DNA from: Setophaga petechia
Lineage: Eukaryota > Chordata > Aves > Passeriformes > Parulidae
DNA length: 64,000 bases
Direction: 5' to 3'
Assembly: GCA_024362935.1 (NCBI GenBank)
Contig: JANCRA010000014.1
Coordinates: 8,077,258 to 8,141,257 of the forward strand
Made by a program: the position numbers and the translations under genes. Below, piece by piece: positions 1-12,400 of the stretch. Each line of letters begins with the position of its first letter. The first letter of the stretch is position 1. Below the pieces are notes generated by a model. It was not told the DNA's origin and searched no databases. It saw only the letters and a list, made by a program, of their open reading frames with translations.

Positions 1-373
1 CTTCAGTCATCCAAGGTTAAAAAAAAAAAGCAAAGTGCTGGCCAAAGGAACACTTGCTGAATCACACAATTAGCACATACTTTTGTTCAAACTTAGTAAT
101 ATGGAAGCAAGGGGAATGCTGCACTGCTGAAGAAGTTGAGACCCTGTCTACCAAATCCCAGGGATGAAGGAAGGGCTGAAAAAAATTCATCTCCAGAAGT
201 GACCATTTATGACCAGGCCTGCAAATACAACTGTCTGTATTCACAAGAGCTCTTTAAATACAGTAAAAAATCAATTCCAAAGAAGGAGCTAATTTCATAA
301 TTAGCTAATTCCCAGCAATACCCTGAAAGAACAGAACAGGCTTCCACTGATAGCAGAAAAAAGCGTTGCTCAC
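1..373 (-). other. GLG1 intron 15, 5' part
   Basis: This is intron sequence following exon 15; the donor is gtgagc directly below base 374. The next exon, expected to encode the segment around MKDFRF in GLG1, is not present and must lie to the left of the window. I see no repeat or other gene here. Confidence 0.85.
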
Positions 374-487
374 CAGCTGGAAGTGAGTAACACCGATTGC
401 ACATTTTTCATTCATTTCCTTCTGGTGTTTGTTCTGTATTAGACACTCCATCAGGTCCCCAGAATCAATCTGGTTATCTGCAACCTC
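374..487 (-). CDS. GLG1: GLG1 exon 15 (114 bp, phase 0-0)
   Basis: The acceptor is ttcttcag before GAG GTT GCA and the donor is CAG CTG followed by gtgagc. It encodes 38 residues beginning EVADNQIDSGDLMECL and ending GVTHFQL, with two cysteines (ECLI, EKCA). The CL motif opens a new cysteine-rich repeat, and the intron before it falls in the linker just upstream of that motif. Human GLG1, as I recall it, differs here only by conservative acidic changes (D to E). It is the last exon of the gene in this window. Confidence 0.97.
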
Positions 488-3400
488 CTGAAGAAGAGAT
501 GAAAGGCATAAAAATACACTGCTTTTACAAGTCATGGGTTTTATACTCTTTTAGCCCACAGTGACCAGGGAATATGGAACTTCAGTTCCACTCTCCACGG
601 TGAGCTCACTATTGACTTACCACCCTCGAGCTGCACCACACAACTCCAGCACACAGCTATGTTTAGACAGCTCAGGAAAGAGCCATCTCAGAAAAATACA
701 CACTCCAGACTCAGGAGAACACACTGCAAAGACTCAGTGCTTATATGACATAATTAGGGGCTTCCACTGCTCTTTCACTACTCAGCCCTACACCAGTGAA
801 GTTATTTCAGCAGTGCTGAGCAGCTGAACAGGGCACAATGCTTAGACATGCCTGCATGTAAAGGAGAAGGAAAAAAGTCTAGTATTTAACTCAATGTAAA
901 GAGTGATTTTTGCCAACTACAGAGCAAATTTCATCTTCAAACCAAATTTTATGCTAGGGTTCTGACAACAGCAGAAACATTAGGTAGAACTAAGAATTTA
1001 TATTTCAGGGTAATATTTTAATTAAAGACTTTTGGAAATTATTACCTCTGATTTTACTTTTGAGGTGTAGCAAGAACTAATACTAAAACTCTCTAACCAT
1101 TCCCAGTGAGTTTTTCCTCAAAGATATTCACATCATTACAGTGTACTCACATGACAGAATGTCTGGATAATGGGCTCACAGGCTCTCATCAGCAAGGCTT
1201 CAATCTGAATGTCCTGCAGAAAAGACAGTTTTTCATTTTCACAGTGAATGCACAAGAGGAAAAGACTCTGGAAAAACCCTGTGATAACTCAAACTCAACC
1301 CAGTTTACAGGGTTTTGAGAAATGCAATCCAGAAAGTTTTGCCCTTTAGCTCTGGAAATCCTGGGGTTCACTCTTGCAACATGGCAAATGCAAGACAGGC
1401 CTTCCTGCTTAAGGGAAGAGCCTGGGCTCCACAGAAACTCCTGGCTTGGATAATGCAGTCATTCTCCTCCAAACTAGGTGCTAGAGCATTAGAAATCACC
1501 TTACACCTAGGCAAGAGTTGAAGATTTGGCATAGTTCTGAGAAAACCAAGTTTCTAACCACTGGAAGGGAACTTTCCCTAGGGCACTTTCCCTAGTGTAA
1601 ATTTTAAGAGATATGGGGAACAGTCTCAGTCTTGACAGTCAAATATGCAGCTTCATAAAAGAAGTAAAGCTGCCAAAGTCACTGGAAACCTCTACTGATG
1701 TACCTGGTGGTTATTGTTTGCCAAATTTTTGTGGCTGGGAGAGAAGTTGCAATACTGCACTCAAAACTACTTGCAAGCAAGACTAAAATCTCAAGTCCCA
1801 TCACATATCTTGACTTGTGTTAAAGTTAACTGAGTTCCTGTGCAAATCTTAGTTTTAGTACCATAAGTGACATTTAAAGCAGGAGACATCATCAACAGCC
1901 TAAAATCCTGAACTGTTGGTTATTTCTCTTCCTCAAGAACCTCCAGGAAAACTTCCACTGTATGGGATAAAAAGGATGTATTTTGATGCCAGATCCTAGC
2001 TGCATTTCTACAGCTTCTATAACCTAAGGTTTCTTCATCATTATTAAAACGGCATGTTTAACTAGACATGCTTGTCTATTCCCCTTACCTCAGGCTGAAA
2101 TCCACTCACCTCAGACTCCAGCTCAGTGAGGTTTCCCACTATGTCTCTGCAATCAGACACCAAGTCATCAAGATGGTCCTGAAGGCATTCCAGCTCCTAG
2201 AGAAACAGACATTTTAGTGTGTGATCCAAGAAGCCAAGCTGAAATTCTGGGCTTAAAATATTGTTACACATGTGAAACTGCCCTCCTTTTTGTAAAGTCC
2301 TAAATCTCATTTAATCCCACTCCTCTACTAGCACTCCCAGAACACACATACATAGTAATTACTGAAAATGGTGGTCTAGGATGTTACCTTACCACTTGTC
2401 CTCAAAAGCTGCATTATGTGTTTTCACTTCTGGAATTTCCCATTTAATCTGCCCTTTCCATAACCTTAAAGAGAGGTTAGTTACCCAGCCTATGATGGGC
2501 ACTTCAGAAAGACAGTGGTGTCTACAGCATCTGCTGCAGAATGGTCCCTTCACTACAGGCCTCCAGGCACAGCAGTTTAACATGAAAGTATCTGCTGAAA
2601 CCTTGTTAAGTAGCTGCAGATGTTAGTTCAGTTCTGTACAAACACAGGAAGCATGTCAGTATTTGCCAAATGGAAATGGGATAAAGTTCATGTGGGAAAT
2701 ATCAAGCTTGTAATAGATTATAATAAATAAGAGGGTTGAGGAAGGTAGGGTTGCTTCTTTAAAGCCCTTTTTGCAAACTATCCCCTTCTCCCTTCTCATT
2801 CCACTAACATCTGAACATGCAAAGCTTTTGCATCACCTGTCTCAGTCTGGTGCAGATTGTGTTTCAAATTGCACTCATTTTTAACACGTTCTCCACTATC
2901 AAGAAGCAGCAAGACGTCCTTTTATCCCCTTTATATCTTTCCCACCCTTTGCAAACAAAGTAACATATTGTGTACAGTACCTGCCCTGTCTCTGTTTTTT
3001 CACTGCACCACTTCCCCAAGTCAATCATGCACTTGTCCTGGAGGGCTGGGTCCAGCTTCACATCCATGGCTCGCTGATGGAGGATTCTCTGCACCTCTGC
3101 TCTACATTCTCGTGATAGCTGCACAGAGAACAGAGAGTGTTTGGCATGTGGGGTCCCTAAATTCACACAGGGCAAACAGGATGCTGTCAGATGAGGTTCT
3201 GAGAGTGACCACAAATGCCATCATCAGTTCCAGAAGGCACAGAAGTCCTGCACTGCTCAGCACAGGTCTGCCAGGGCCCCCACAAGAAATAAGGGCTCCA
3301 AAAGAGCTTGGAGCTCTGTCATTCAGTTTAGATAGATGTTCCTTCTCATTCTACCAAGTTCAATTTTATATTTTTAAACCTCTACTTTGCTTTATGAAAG

Positions 3401-6400
3401 AGGTGTGAGATCAGGTCCCCAGGCTATCTGCTACACCTTCACTCAAGGCTACAGACCAACTGTGGAGAAGAAAGTCAAAATAGCTCATGCCCTTAATACC
3501 AAATGGGAAGCCCAGAATAAGCCAACACAGTCCAGCTGTAAATCCTGCTCAGCAATCCCCACTGCAGCACATCAGAGTCAGCACTTGCAAGACAGGAAGA
3601 AACAAACTAGGAAACCAAGGGGTACTGGTGTGGTGCTTATCTGACCTGAAATGCACCAGTGGAAACTTAAAGCTTCATACATTTTAAAATCCAAACCACT
3701 GGAAGTTACCTGGCATTCTGTCAACAGCACTGGAAACAAATACAGGTCTAACCTCCCATGGCTTTGCTTCCAAGACAAAATTTCAAAATCACAGCTGCTC
3801 CCTTAGCCTACTTTCCAAAAGAAAAACAGATTTAAAAACCTTTTCTCTCTCTGATAGATTATTTGCAGGGTGGCTATTGATTTCTTTGGTCAGCATTAAT
3901 ATAAAATGGAATTTAAAAGTCTCAACTCAGCAGACTAAGAAACTGCATTAAAAAAAATTATTCCTAAAAGAGATGCTTTCAATCAATACTTGACCTCTGC
4001 CACAAAAGACCTTCTAAATCAAGCTGTGGAAATTAATTTTTAAACTGGGCCATTGTGTAAACCCATCAACTCCTAGGGACTGCGTACACGACAGTGCCAA
4101 AAAAATGGAACTGAGTACCCAGGTGCTTTCATCTGAGTGCCCTGTTAAAGGCATGAGAGAGCAGCAAACTTGAAAAGAGCAGCTCTCAACCACAAATGTG
4201 ATTATGGTGGATCTCCAGACTGCAGGGCAGCAAGTCGGACCTCCACTGTCGTCTTCAAAGACAGCATAAGCACATTTACCAGTACAGCATGCCCCAAAGA
4301 ACTGGAAGGATGCTTTATAGCAATAGGAAGAACTAAAGGGAATATAATCTGAAGCTGGGTAAAAATCAAAACTTAAGTAGTAACAGCCAAGGAAAGCTGA
4401 TCTTGAAACTCTTGTTGCATAAAACCAATTTTGCACCTATGCTGGCTATCTGCAAGGAATCATATTCCTCTTTGGAAAGACATGAGGGAGGACTTGTACT
4501 GGGTTTGAACAGAAATGTTAAGTTGGTGTCAGCACACAGTGCTCTCCACAGGCCTGTGACGTGGGTCAGTCATCCTGCTGGGCCTACTCTGCCTCACCAG
4601 AACAACCACCTAGACCTTCAGGGCACCCTTGAGGAGGAGCTGGGCGCCCAAAGCAGTGCAACCACCACCTACAGTAAATGATATAGAGTCGCTTGTCTGA
4701 GTTCTGGCAGTTTTAGCATTGCATGTCAAACGTCCAAACAGGTGTGCAACCCTTCTACCACAGATCAACAAGCAACAAGGTGTCCATTAGCACTCACCCT
4801 CCTTCCCTGCTCCTCTGTGCGATATGCATGCCTGTACAAGCAGGAGAAAACAGCCCCTGGAGGCATCAGCTCACTGGTCTCATTCCAGCCATGGGTATGG
4901 CAGAGGCGGGAGGCATCCCCCTGACACTTGCGGTAAAGGACTGTGTCCAATCTGCAAACAAAGGAGTTATCACTGGCACTGCACTCAAACACGAATGCTC
5001 TGGAGGTAGAAAATCCACTTCAAGTTTCAGGCACCACCGGGACACCACGCAGCAGCAGTGTCTGACCAACTGAACCAACAGGAGGCCTCAACTCAATTCA
5101 GAATCAACTCCCTAAGTAACATCAAAATATTTAATTATAGATCAAATTTTCAACACTTCCTGAAGCACCTCCCATTTTCTTCTGCAGTATGCCAGCCAAA
5201 TGCTGACACATGAGAAAAGAAATTATCTCCTTGATGCCCTGAAGCAGCATAAAGGCAGGTACATACCACATTTTGCTTGTGTAATATCTTACACTTTGTA
5301 CTGCTGCCATTCTGAAACATCATTTCCATAAAAATCTGAGTTGGATTGATTCTGTCTGCCCTGGATTTGAGCCAACTGCAAACTCAGTGCCCCTGCTTTG
5401 CATATAAGTGCAGATCTCTTAAGATGAAGTCTAATTACATGAAAGCTAAGTGAGATATTGCTAGCCTTCCAAAATGGAAATTTCACATTTATAAAACACT
5501 ACAGGGAAAAAAAAAATCAAGTGACTTCAGTGGACACAATGATATAGATAATGATAAAGGTATCAACAAAACCCCTACTACTCTGTGCATCTGTCTGAGG
5601 CACAAAGTCAGTGCAACAGATTCATAAGCCAGTTCTGGGGAACAGTGGTTAAATAAAGATAAGCAAATGCTGCCCAGCCTGCATTATGAATTAGAATTAT
5701 TCTTACTCCCAGGAAAATGCAAATAATCAATCTTCCTTCTTCCAATCCTTTAAGTTTGACTCAAACAATGAATTACCTGCTGGAAACAGTACAGGCAGGA
5801 GACCCAGCAATGAAGATAAACAGGAAGGGGGGGAAAAATTAAGTATTCTTGTCTACCTATGGAGATAATTATTCAGATGACTAAATGAACAGCCAAAAAG
5901 CCTTAAACTCCCTGCTCCATAAAGCCCCATCTTTAAAAGCAGAAGGTTCACAGTGCACATTAGTTCTCAGCTACTGGCAATGCTGTCCATAAATACATGA
6001 CTTGCTCTGAGTCAAGATTTTCTCAACGTTTGATTTGAACACTCCTTGCAGTAATCAAAGCCCAGGACTTCTTGCCTTACACTCTTTGTGGCCATTGAGA
6101 ACAATTATTCAATTTCTTGCAGCAAGCCCATTTAATGTACTCTATTTCCTCACCTCTCAGTCTTCTTTAGAAGACAAGCCAAACACTTATTCTTTCCTCA
6201 CTGGTCACGTTTATCAAATTTATTCTCATCCTAATCAATACTGACAAAAGGGGCTTTGTATGTATTTAAAACAAAGCACTGCCATCTCTGGATGAGAAAG
6301 ATGGAAAAATAGTGCTCTGAAGGGTTTTACATCTGCTCTACAGGCTGTAATCACAGTAAGAGAATTTGAAAAACGGCAGAAATGAAGGCAGGAAGCTTCT

Positions 6401-9400
6401 CACACAGTGAGTCTTTGTTATACTTAAAAACTTTGTTTCCTTAAGGTCTGTATTGTAGCACTTGGAGTAGATACAACTGGCTGCCACCTGCAGAGAAAGT
6501 GACCTTCGGCTTCAATAGTGTCAGACAGAATTCTTTAATTAAAGATGCAATGAATTTTAGAGCTCAAACTTGAGAAGTTTTTAAGGCTGCATCACTTCTA
6601 AAAAAGTACCTGCTTTAAGTGGCATCACACCTTTTCTAAGCAGCTTTTGCTTTTAGTGTTCTACACAAGTATTAACACCCTACTGACCTGGCATACTTGA
6701 AAGTCCTCTTCTGAACAACCACAAGCTCTACTGTTTTACAAGGAACTGCTAATGCACACAAACACTTAATACAAACAACAAGTGAAGATAAATCTTGTTT
6801 TACAGTACTCACTTCCAGTCACGAGATATAAAATACTGGAGCTCCAGGAGCCTATGCTCACAGTCTTCTACCATTTTCTCAGTATACAAGTGTTCCATCA
6901 GGCAAGACAGAATCCTGCAAACAAGAAAAAGTCAGGCCACAGACTGTTAAAATCGTGCTGAGCTTCCCTGTAACAGCTGGTGTTGCCAAATCAGTTGTCC
7001 AGTGAACCAGAGATAAGATGCTGAAACTCAGTGAAGATCTTTCTCTTCCTTCAAAAAGATTACATCTAAAACAAGTGTATATCAGATTTGTATTTGTTAT
7101 GTTCCATTGTTTTAGTTATCTCAGCAAGTCTGATATACAACAAAATCATAAGGAGCATTCCATTGAAAACCTGGCCCAGGGGAGAATACATTATCAGACC
7201 TGAAGACAAAGGAGACACCCATCTCTGCAGTATGGGTTTGCTTATCTGGTCTTTCCAGGTTTGTCACTTTGTGATACTGCTTGAGACTTACATGGTGAGA
7301 GAAATTAGCACATCAAATGCTACAAACTTAAGCCTAAGCGCCTGTGAAAGCTACATCCTTCACCAGTGCTAAACCAGCACTATAAAAACACTGGCCTGCT
7401 TGTACAGCAAGAACGGAGACATCCCAGTGCAGCTCTGTATGACTGGTCTGGAGTAACTAGTCTGGATAGGTTTTAGTGTCTCTACTGGTCAGCTACACAA
7501 CCTTCATGGACGCCCAACAGGGAAAAAAGCCCCAGTTCTGAGTGAGAGGCACCTACATGGGGTCTCCAGACCGTATGTGCTTGCAGGCCGTCTGTATCAC
7601 CGACTCGCAGGCCTCGTTCAGCGCGCGGTCGATGCGATAATCGGCACCGGGGTCCGTCTCCTGAATCAGGGTTTGAAGCTGAAGAAAGGAATTGTGGACA
7701 GGAAAACAAATGTTAAAGACGTAAATAAGACTACTTAAAATCTCTCACTGTGGTAATTCTATGCCAGTAACAACACCATGAAGTATGAACTCTCTGCAGG
7801 GTTTTATTTTAAGAGCTTGTGCTGCCAACCCCAGCACTGCTGGACCCTAATTATCATTATGAAGTAGCCCAGGAACATCGTATGAGACCAGTTACACACT
7901 GAAGGTCAGCAATGAGCTTGGACTACTTACATACCAATTTACAGAAGAGAACAGGTAAAATTTTATTTGCTTACTGTATTTTTGATCTGTCTTAAGCTTT
8001 GATGGTAGCCTCATACCGTAAGGCTGACAATACCAAATGCACAGATTTTTTGTATTTTCATGAATACTATTTACAACTGAAACCTGAATCAATGTTTTAA
8101 GATAGTGTGCCTATCTACAAAGTATAAACCAGTTTTTTAATTGCCTGGAGAGGATAAAAAGTTTTATTGAAATACAGGATAAAATGTCCTGTTCTGATGT
8201 TCCATGAAGTAACATTTCCTGAGGGATGCCTGCTCAAGGTTTTGGAAGTCAGGGTCTGTAGTATGCATTTTTTTAGCGTGTGTCTGTCTAAATAAAATAA
8301 ATCCAGGACACCATGTTTTAACTACTCAGTCACTACTGAAGTCACAGTGTAAGTGAAAGATGAAAATAAAATATTCCAAAGACTTAGAGACGAGGTGTGC
8401 CAACCCAAAGCTGATATCCCAGCACTCCCTTTATGACTTCTAAATACTTTCAGCTGTCATAGGTAAATACAGTTTGAACAGTTCTAGCAAGTTTTTTCTT
8501 CTTGTGAAACAAGTATTCTGACAAAAGCTGCAGAAAAACAATTATCTTACTAATAAGGAAACATCACTTAGCATATTTAGCACTATGTTACAAAATCAAA
8601 TGTGGACACAGTCCATACCATCTGAACATTAATTTGGGAAGTGTCTGCTGGGCCAGGGGAAGAGAATTTGGATAAATCTCTGGTTTGGGACAACGGTAGC
8701 TTCTGGACCTTAACTCAGCCAAGGATCCCCATGCCCTTCATTTTCCATCAAGCTGTGGGTTTCCAAAGACTGATGGAAGGCAGATTGGTATCATCATTTG
8801 GCAGGCAAACATTTTCAGCTGACAAATTTGAAGGGGGAAAAAAAAGAGAGGTTGCTGAGAAGGCAACTGCACACCAACATCAAATGGTCTTTAGGCTCTG
8901 AACATCTTGACGCTTAGTTAATGATTTTTGTCACTGGCCCTCAGCCCAACTAAATCAAAAGCACAGTTACAATTTTATCTTCCACCTTTCAAAGTCTGCA
9001 CCTAAACACCACCCAGGAAACTTTCAGGGGCAAAGCCCTAACATCACAAAACACAGGCAAGGAAGAAGACTCAGAGAACTGGAGAAAATACAAGCTAGCA
9101 CTATTTATCCAATAGTAAACTTGTAGTCATGAGAAGAGACCACAGATTGCCTGGGAGGAACACAGGATTTCCTGCAACTTGCTCTTAATTATGCCCAGCC
9201 TCAGCTTCTAAGGGATGCAGGCACCTGAGAAGAGCATTATTTATCAAAATAATTATTTATCAAAAATTCTTGGGATATTTTCATTAAAAAAAAAAATAGA
9301 AGCATTTATACATCTCTGACAGTGGTCAAACAGAACCTTAAGGTCCAACCTTAACTGGATGAGCTCTTTACACGCTTTCTAAGAGTCATTGCAAGAGGAA

Positions 9401-12400
9401 GAAGAATGTTATGGTTTTGCTGGTGCAGAAACTCACACAGCCTGCATGGATAGGGAATACTCTGTGTCTCTTCTGGAATTACTTCAAGTCAGATGACTTA
9501 CATATCAGAAAGATGGGTGACTAGAAACTCAAACCCAACACTTTCTTACACACAGAGATAAAATAAACTGGCCAGAGCATTATGTAGGCAGGATTCTTTC
9601 TCAGGTTTCAGTTAATTGGTATTTTTGTTGCTATCAAGTGGAAGAGGCCAAAGCACACCAGGTACAACAGCCGAGAAGAACTGAAGCATCTCCTTATCCC
9701 TCCACCCTGTTCTGGGCACTACTGCAGAATTCCTGACCTTAATTCTCAACCACATGCACGATGTGCAGCACCAAGCCAGCTGCCCTGACTGCAGGGAAGA
9801 AGGAATAATTTGGCACCAGTGATAGAAGTGAAAGTTGTATAGGATTTTTCCTCCCTCACACAACAAACCCTTAGAGCTGAAAAGCAGCTGGATGATCTTT
9901 ACAATGCTCTGAACTTTTATCTTGGGCATGAAACTAAATTTACAATGAACTACCAATTTAACAGCTTAGAAGGTGGAAGCTAGAAATATATGCCCTTTAA
10001 GCAGGGATTGGAGTTTTATACACTCAAAGGTCTGAACCGAAAAAGCCCCAAAGGTAAGACAAGGGCAACATAGAAGCCACCTATTTGAAAAACAATTTAT
10101 CAACAGCTCTAATATAAAATATTGCTTCTATCAAGCAACACCAGAGATGCAGACCCTGCCAGTACAGCTGCAGACCTTTGAAGGGCTGATGCTCACAATT
10201 AAGTGATACTATCTCCTATCTGATGACTTACCACAGCACACACACCCTCCCTGTGGGCAGGATCCTTTATGAGGCTCAGCACACACCCAGGGGCCCTCTT
10301 TCTAACTTAGAAACTTGAAAACTTACAGAAAGACATTGCTCCTCTACCATTCACAGAGCTTCAGCATTTTGGCAAGTTCACTACAGACTGAGAGTAAACC
10401 CCCACACAGCTCTGACATTTGGGTCTAGACGTGCTTCCTGCACAACAGCAGATAGGTGTGAGCACAGACTCCCACAAGATCACTCTGATCACTCTGGCTG
10501 AGGTGTCTCACAAGAAATGGAACCTCTCAAATTAAAATACTGGGGTTTGAGAATGTCAAACAGTGCATGTTGTTCAAAATTTTAAATACAAATCATCACT
10601 CATAATACAACCGGCAGGAAAATGTACCAGTCAATGCTCCTGCAGAAAAATGAAACTGAGGTTCTTTGGTTGCGTTTTGTTGTTTTAGGATTCTTTATAT
10701 TGCTCCTGGGCTAATGTCTTCCTTTCATAGGACAAACAGAATCAGAGCAAACCTTCACAGACAGGACAGGAAGTAAAACCAGATCCAAAAGAGATGTTTC
10801 CCCTTCCAATTGCCTCTGGCAAACTTTCTAGGCAGGTGTATCTGATCATAGAGCTTCTACAAGGAAGAATTTCAGGACACCACCTGTTGCTTTGAGTTAG
10901 CCAAGGAATCAAGGTGCTGTATTAGCATTAGCCAATGATACTGCTAAAAGCACAAGGTTGTGAGGTTTTGACTCTACAGAAAAGACAGCATCTGGAGATG
11001 GACCCAAAGCACCGCAGCAAGCTCTGCTGGGAGCATCCCAGAGCACCTATGTTGTTTTCCTCTCTTTCTGCAAGTGAAAATGTAGGGGTACCACAAACAA
11101 CTGCTCCACCATTGAGAGCCACACCAGAACCACACACCACAGGTGCTCTCTAGGTACCCAAAAAGAACCGAAATGGCCTCAGCTTACTCTGAAGGATGGA
11201 TCTCTAACTTCCCTTCTTCAGGGCTTGCAATATGGGCCAACCTCATGTGACAAGTAGTTGAATCCTCCAGCCCAAATTGCACAGTATCTGTAAGAGTTTC
11301 ACACAATATTCTCTTCCTTGCAAAGATAATTTATCTACTTTTAAAGGTAAAAGCAGAAAGCTCATTCTAACACATTAAGTCAAAACACAACAAAGCCACT
11401 GACAGATGAGACAACCCTTAACATTCAACTACAAAAATTAAGAACAATAAATTATTTAGTATTTCAAAAGCTGTAGGCAGTTATATAGTAGTACCATGTC
11501 AGTCTTCAGAAACTCAGAACATTGGAATGTTTATCCTGTTCTTGCAATCATGTATTTCCTCCTGCCCATAAAAATTCAGACAAGCTAAATGAGGGTATAA
11601 AGTCAACATTTAATTTGCTTTCTCCTGTCCTTTGCCCAGAGAACAAAACACATTTAACTTGAAGGGGACTCATGGACAATCCTATTTACTATTGCATCAA
11701 CTTACTGTAAAAAAGTAAAACAGTAGCTTAAGTATAAGAGAACTAAAAAACCTCCAAACTTACCCTGAATTTCTAAAGATATTTTTCTCTGAAAGTCTGA
11801 AATCCCATATCACTTTTGGGGTCCTTCTGTTTTGATTAATGACTTGTTCTGAACATGCATGTCATGATCTAAAAGTTATTCCAAATATTAACTGATCTTA
11901 TGAATATTTCTAAATAATGAAATTCTGAAGCAGCAGTTTCAATTTCCTATTTCAACAGAAACAAATATTCAGTTTTTCACACAAAGGCTGCAAAGCTTAA
12001 GTCATGCACTACAGATCCCTGCAGGAATGACTCAAACTGTACAGCTGCTGCACCAGTACACCTGGTATTTATGCAGAAATAAGCTTTATCACAAAAGCAC
12101 CCTATGACTTACAAAAATTTAACAGCTATCAATTTATCTTTGATAATACACACAAATTGGCATCATTTGAGGTTTAAGTTTTAAGCTACATTTAAAACAA
12201 AAATGTACAGAATAGTGGCTCTGTTTATTAAAAGAAGTCAAGAGCACACATCTCCCCAAATTCCAACATTAGCACTAACATTCCCTTGTCATTTCTATCA
12301 TTGATGTCACTTTTTTGGGCTCATGGATCGTTAGAACTAAAACCAAGCATTAAGTACAAAAAAGTAATTTCATATTAAAAAAGCACTAACGAGTTTGAAC

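Noticed and set aside
2857..3408. 183-codon plus-strand open frame
   Set aside because: It overlaps GLG1 exon 12 on the opposite strand and extends into both introns; it is an antisense shadow of a conserved exon.
4014..4436. 140-codon minus-strand open frame in intron 11, with many cysteines
   Set aside because: The cysteine spacing does not match the GLG1 repeat, and exons 11 and 12 already join exactly across it.
9333..9352. AACCTTAAGGTCCAACC, resembling part of a CR1 3' end
   Set aside because: Only one short block matches and the flanks do not follow the CR1 consensus in either direction.
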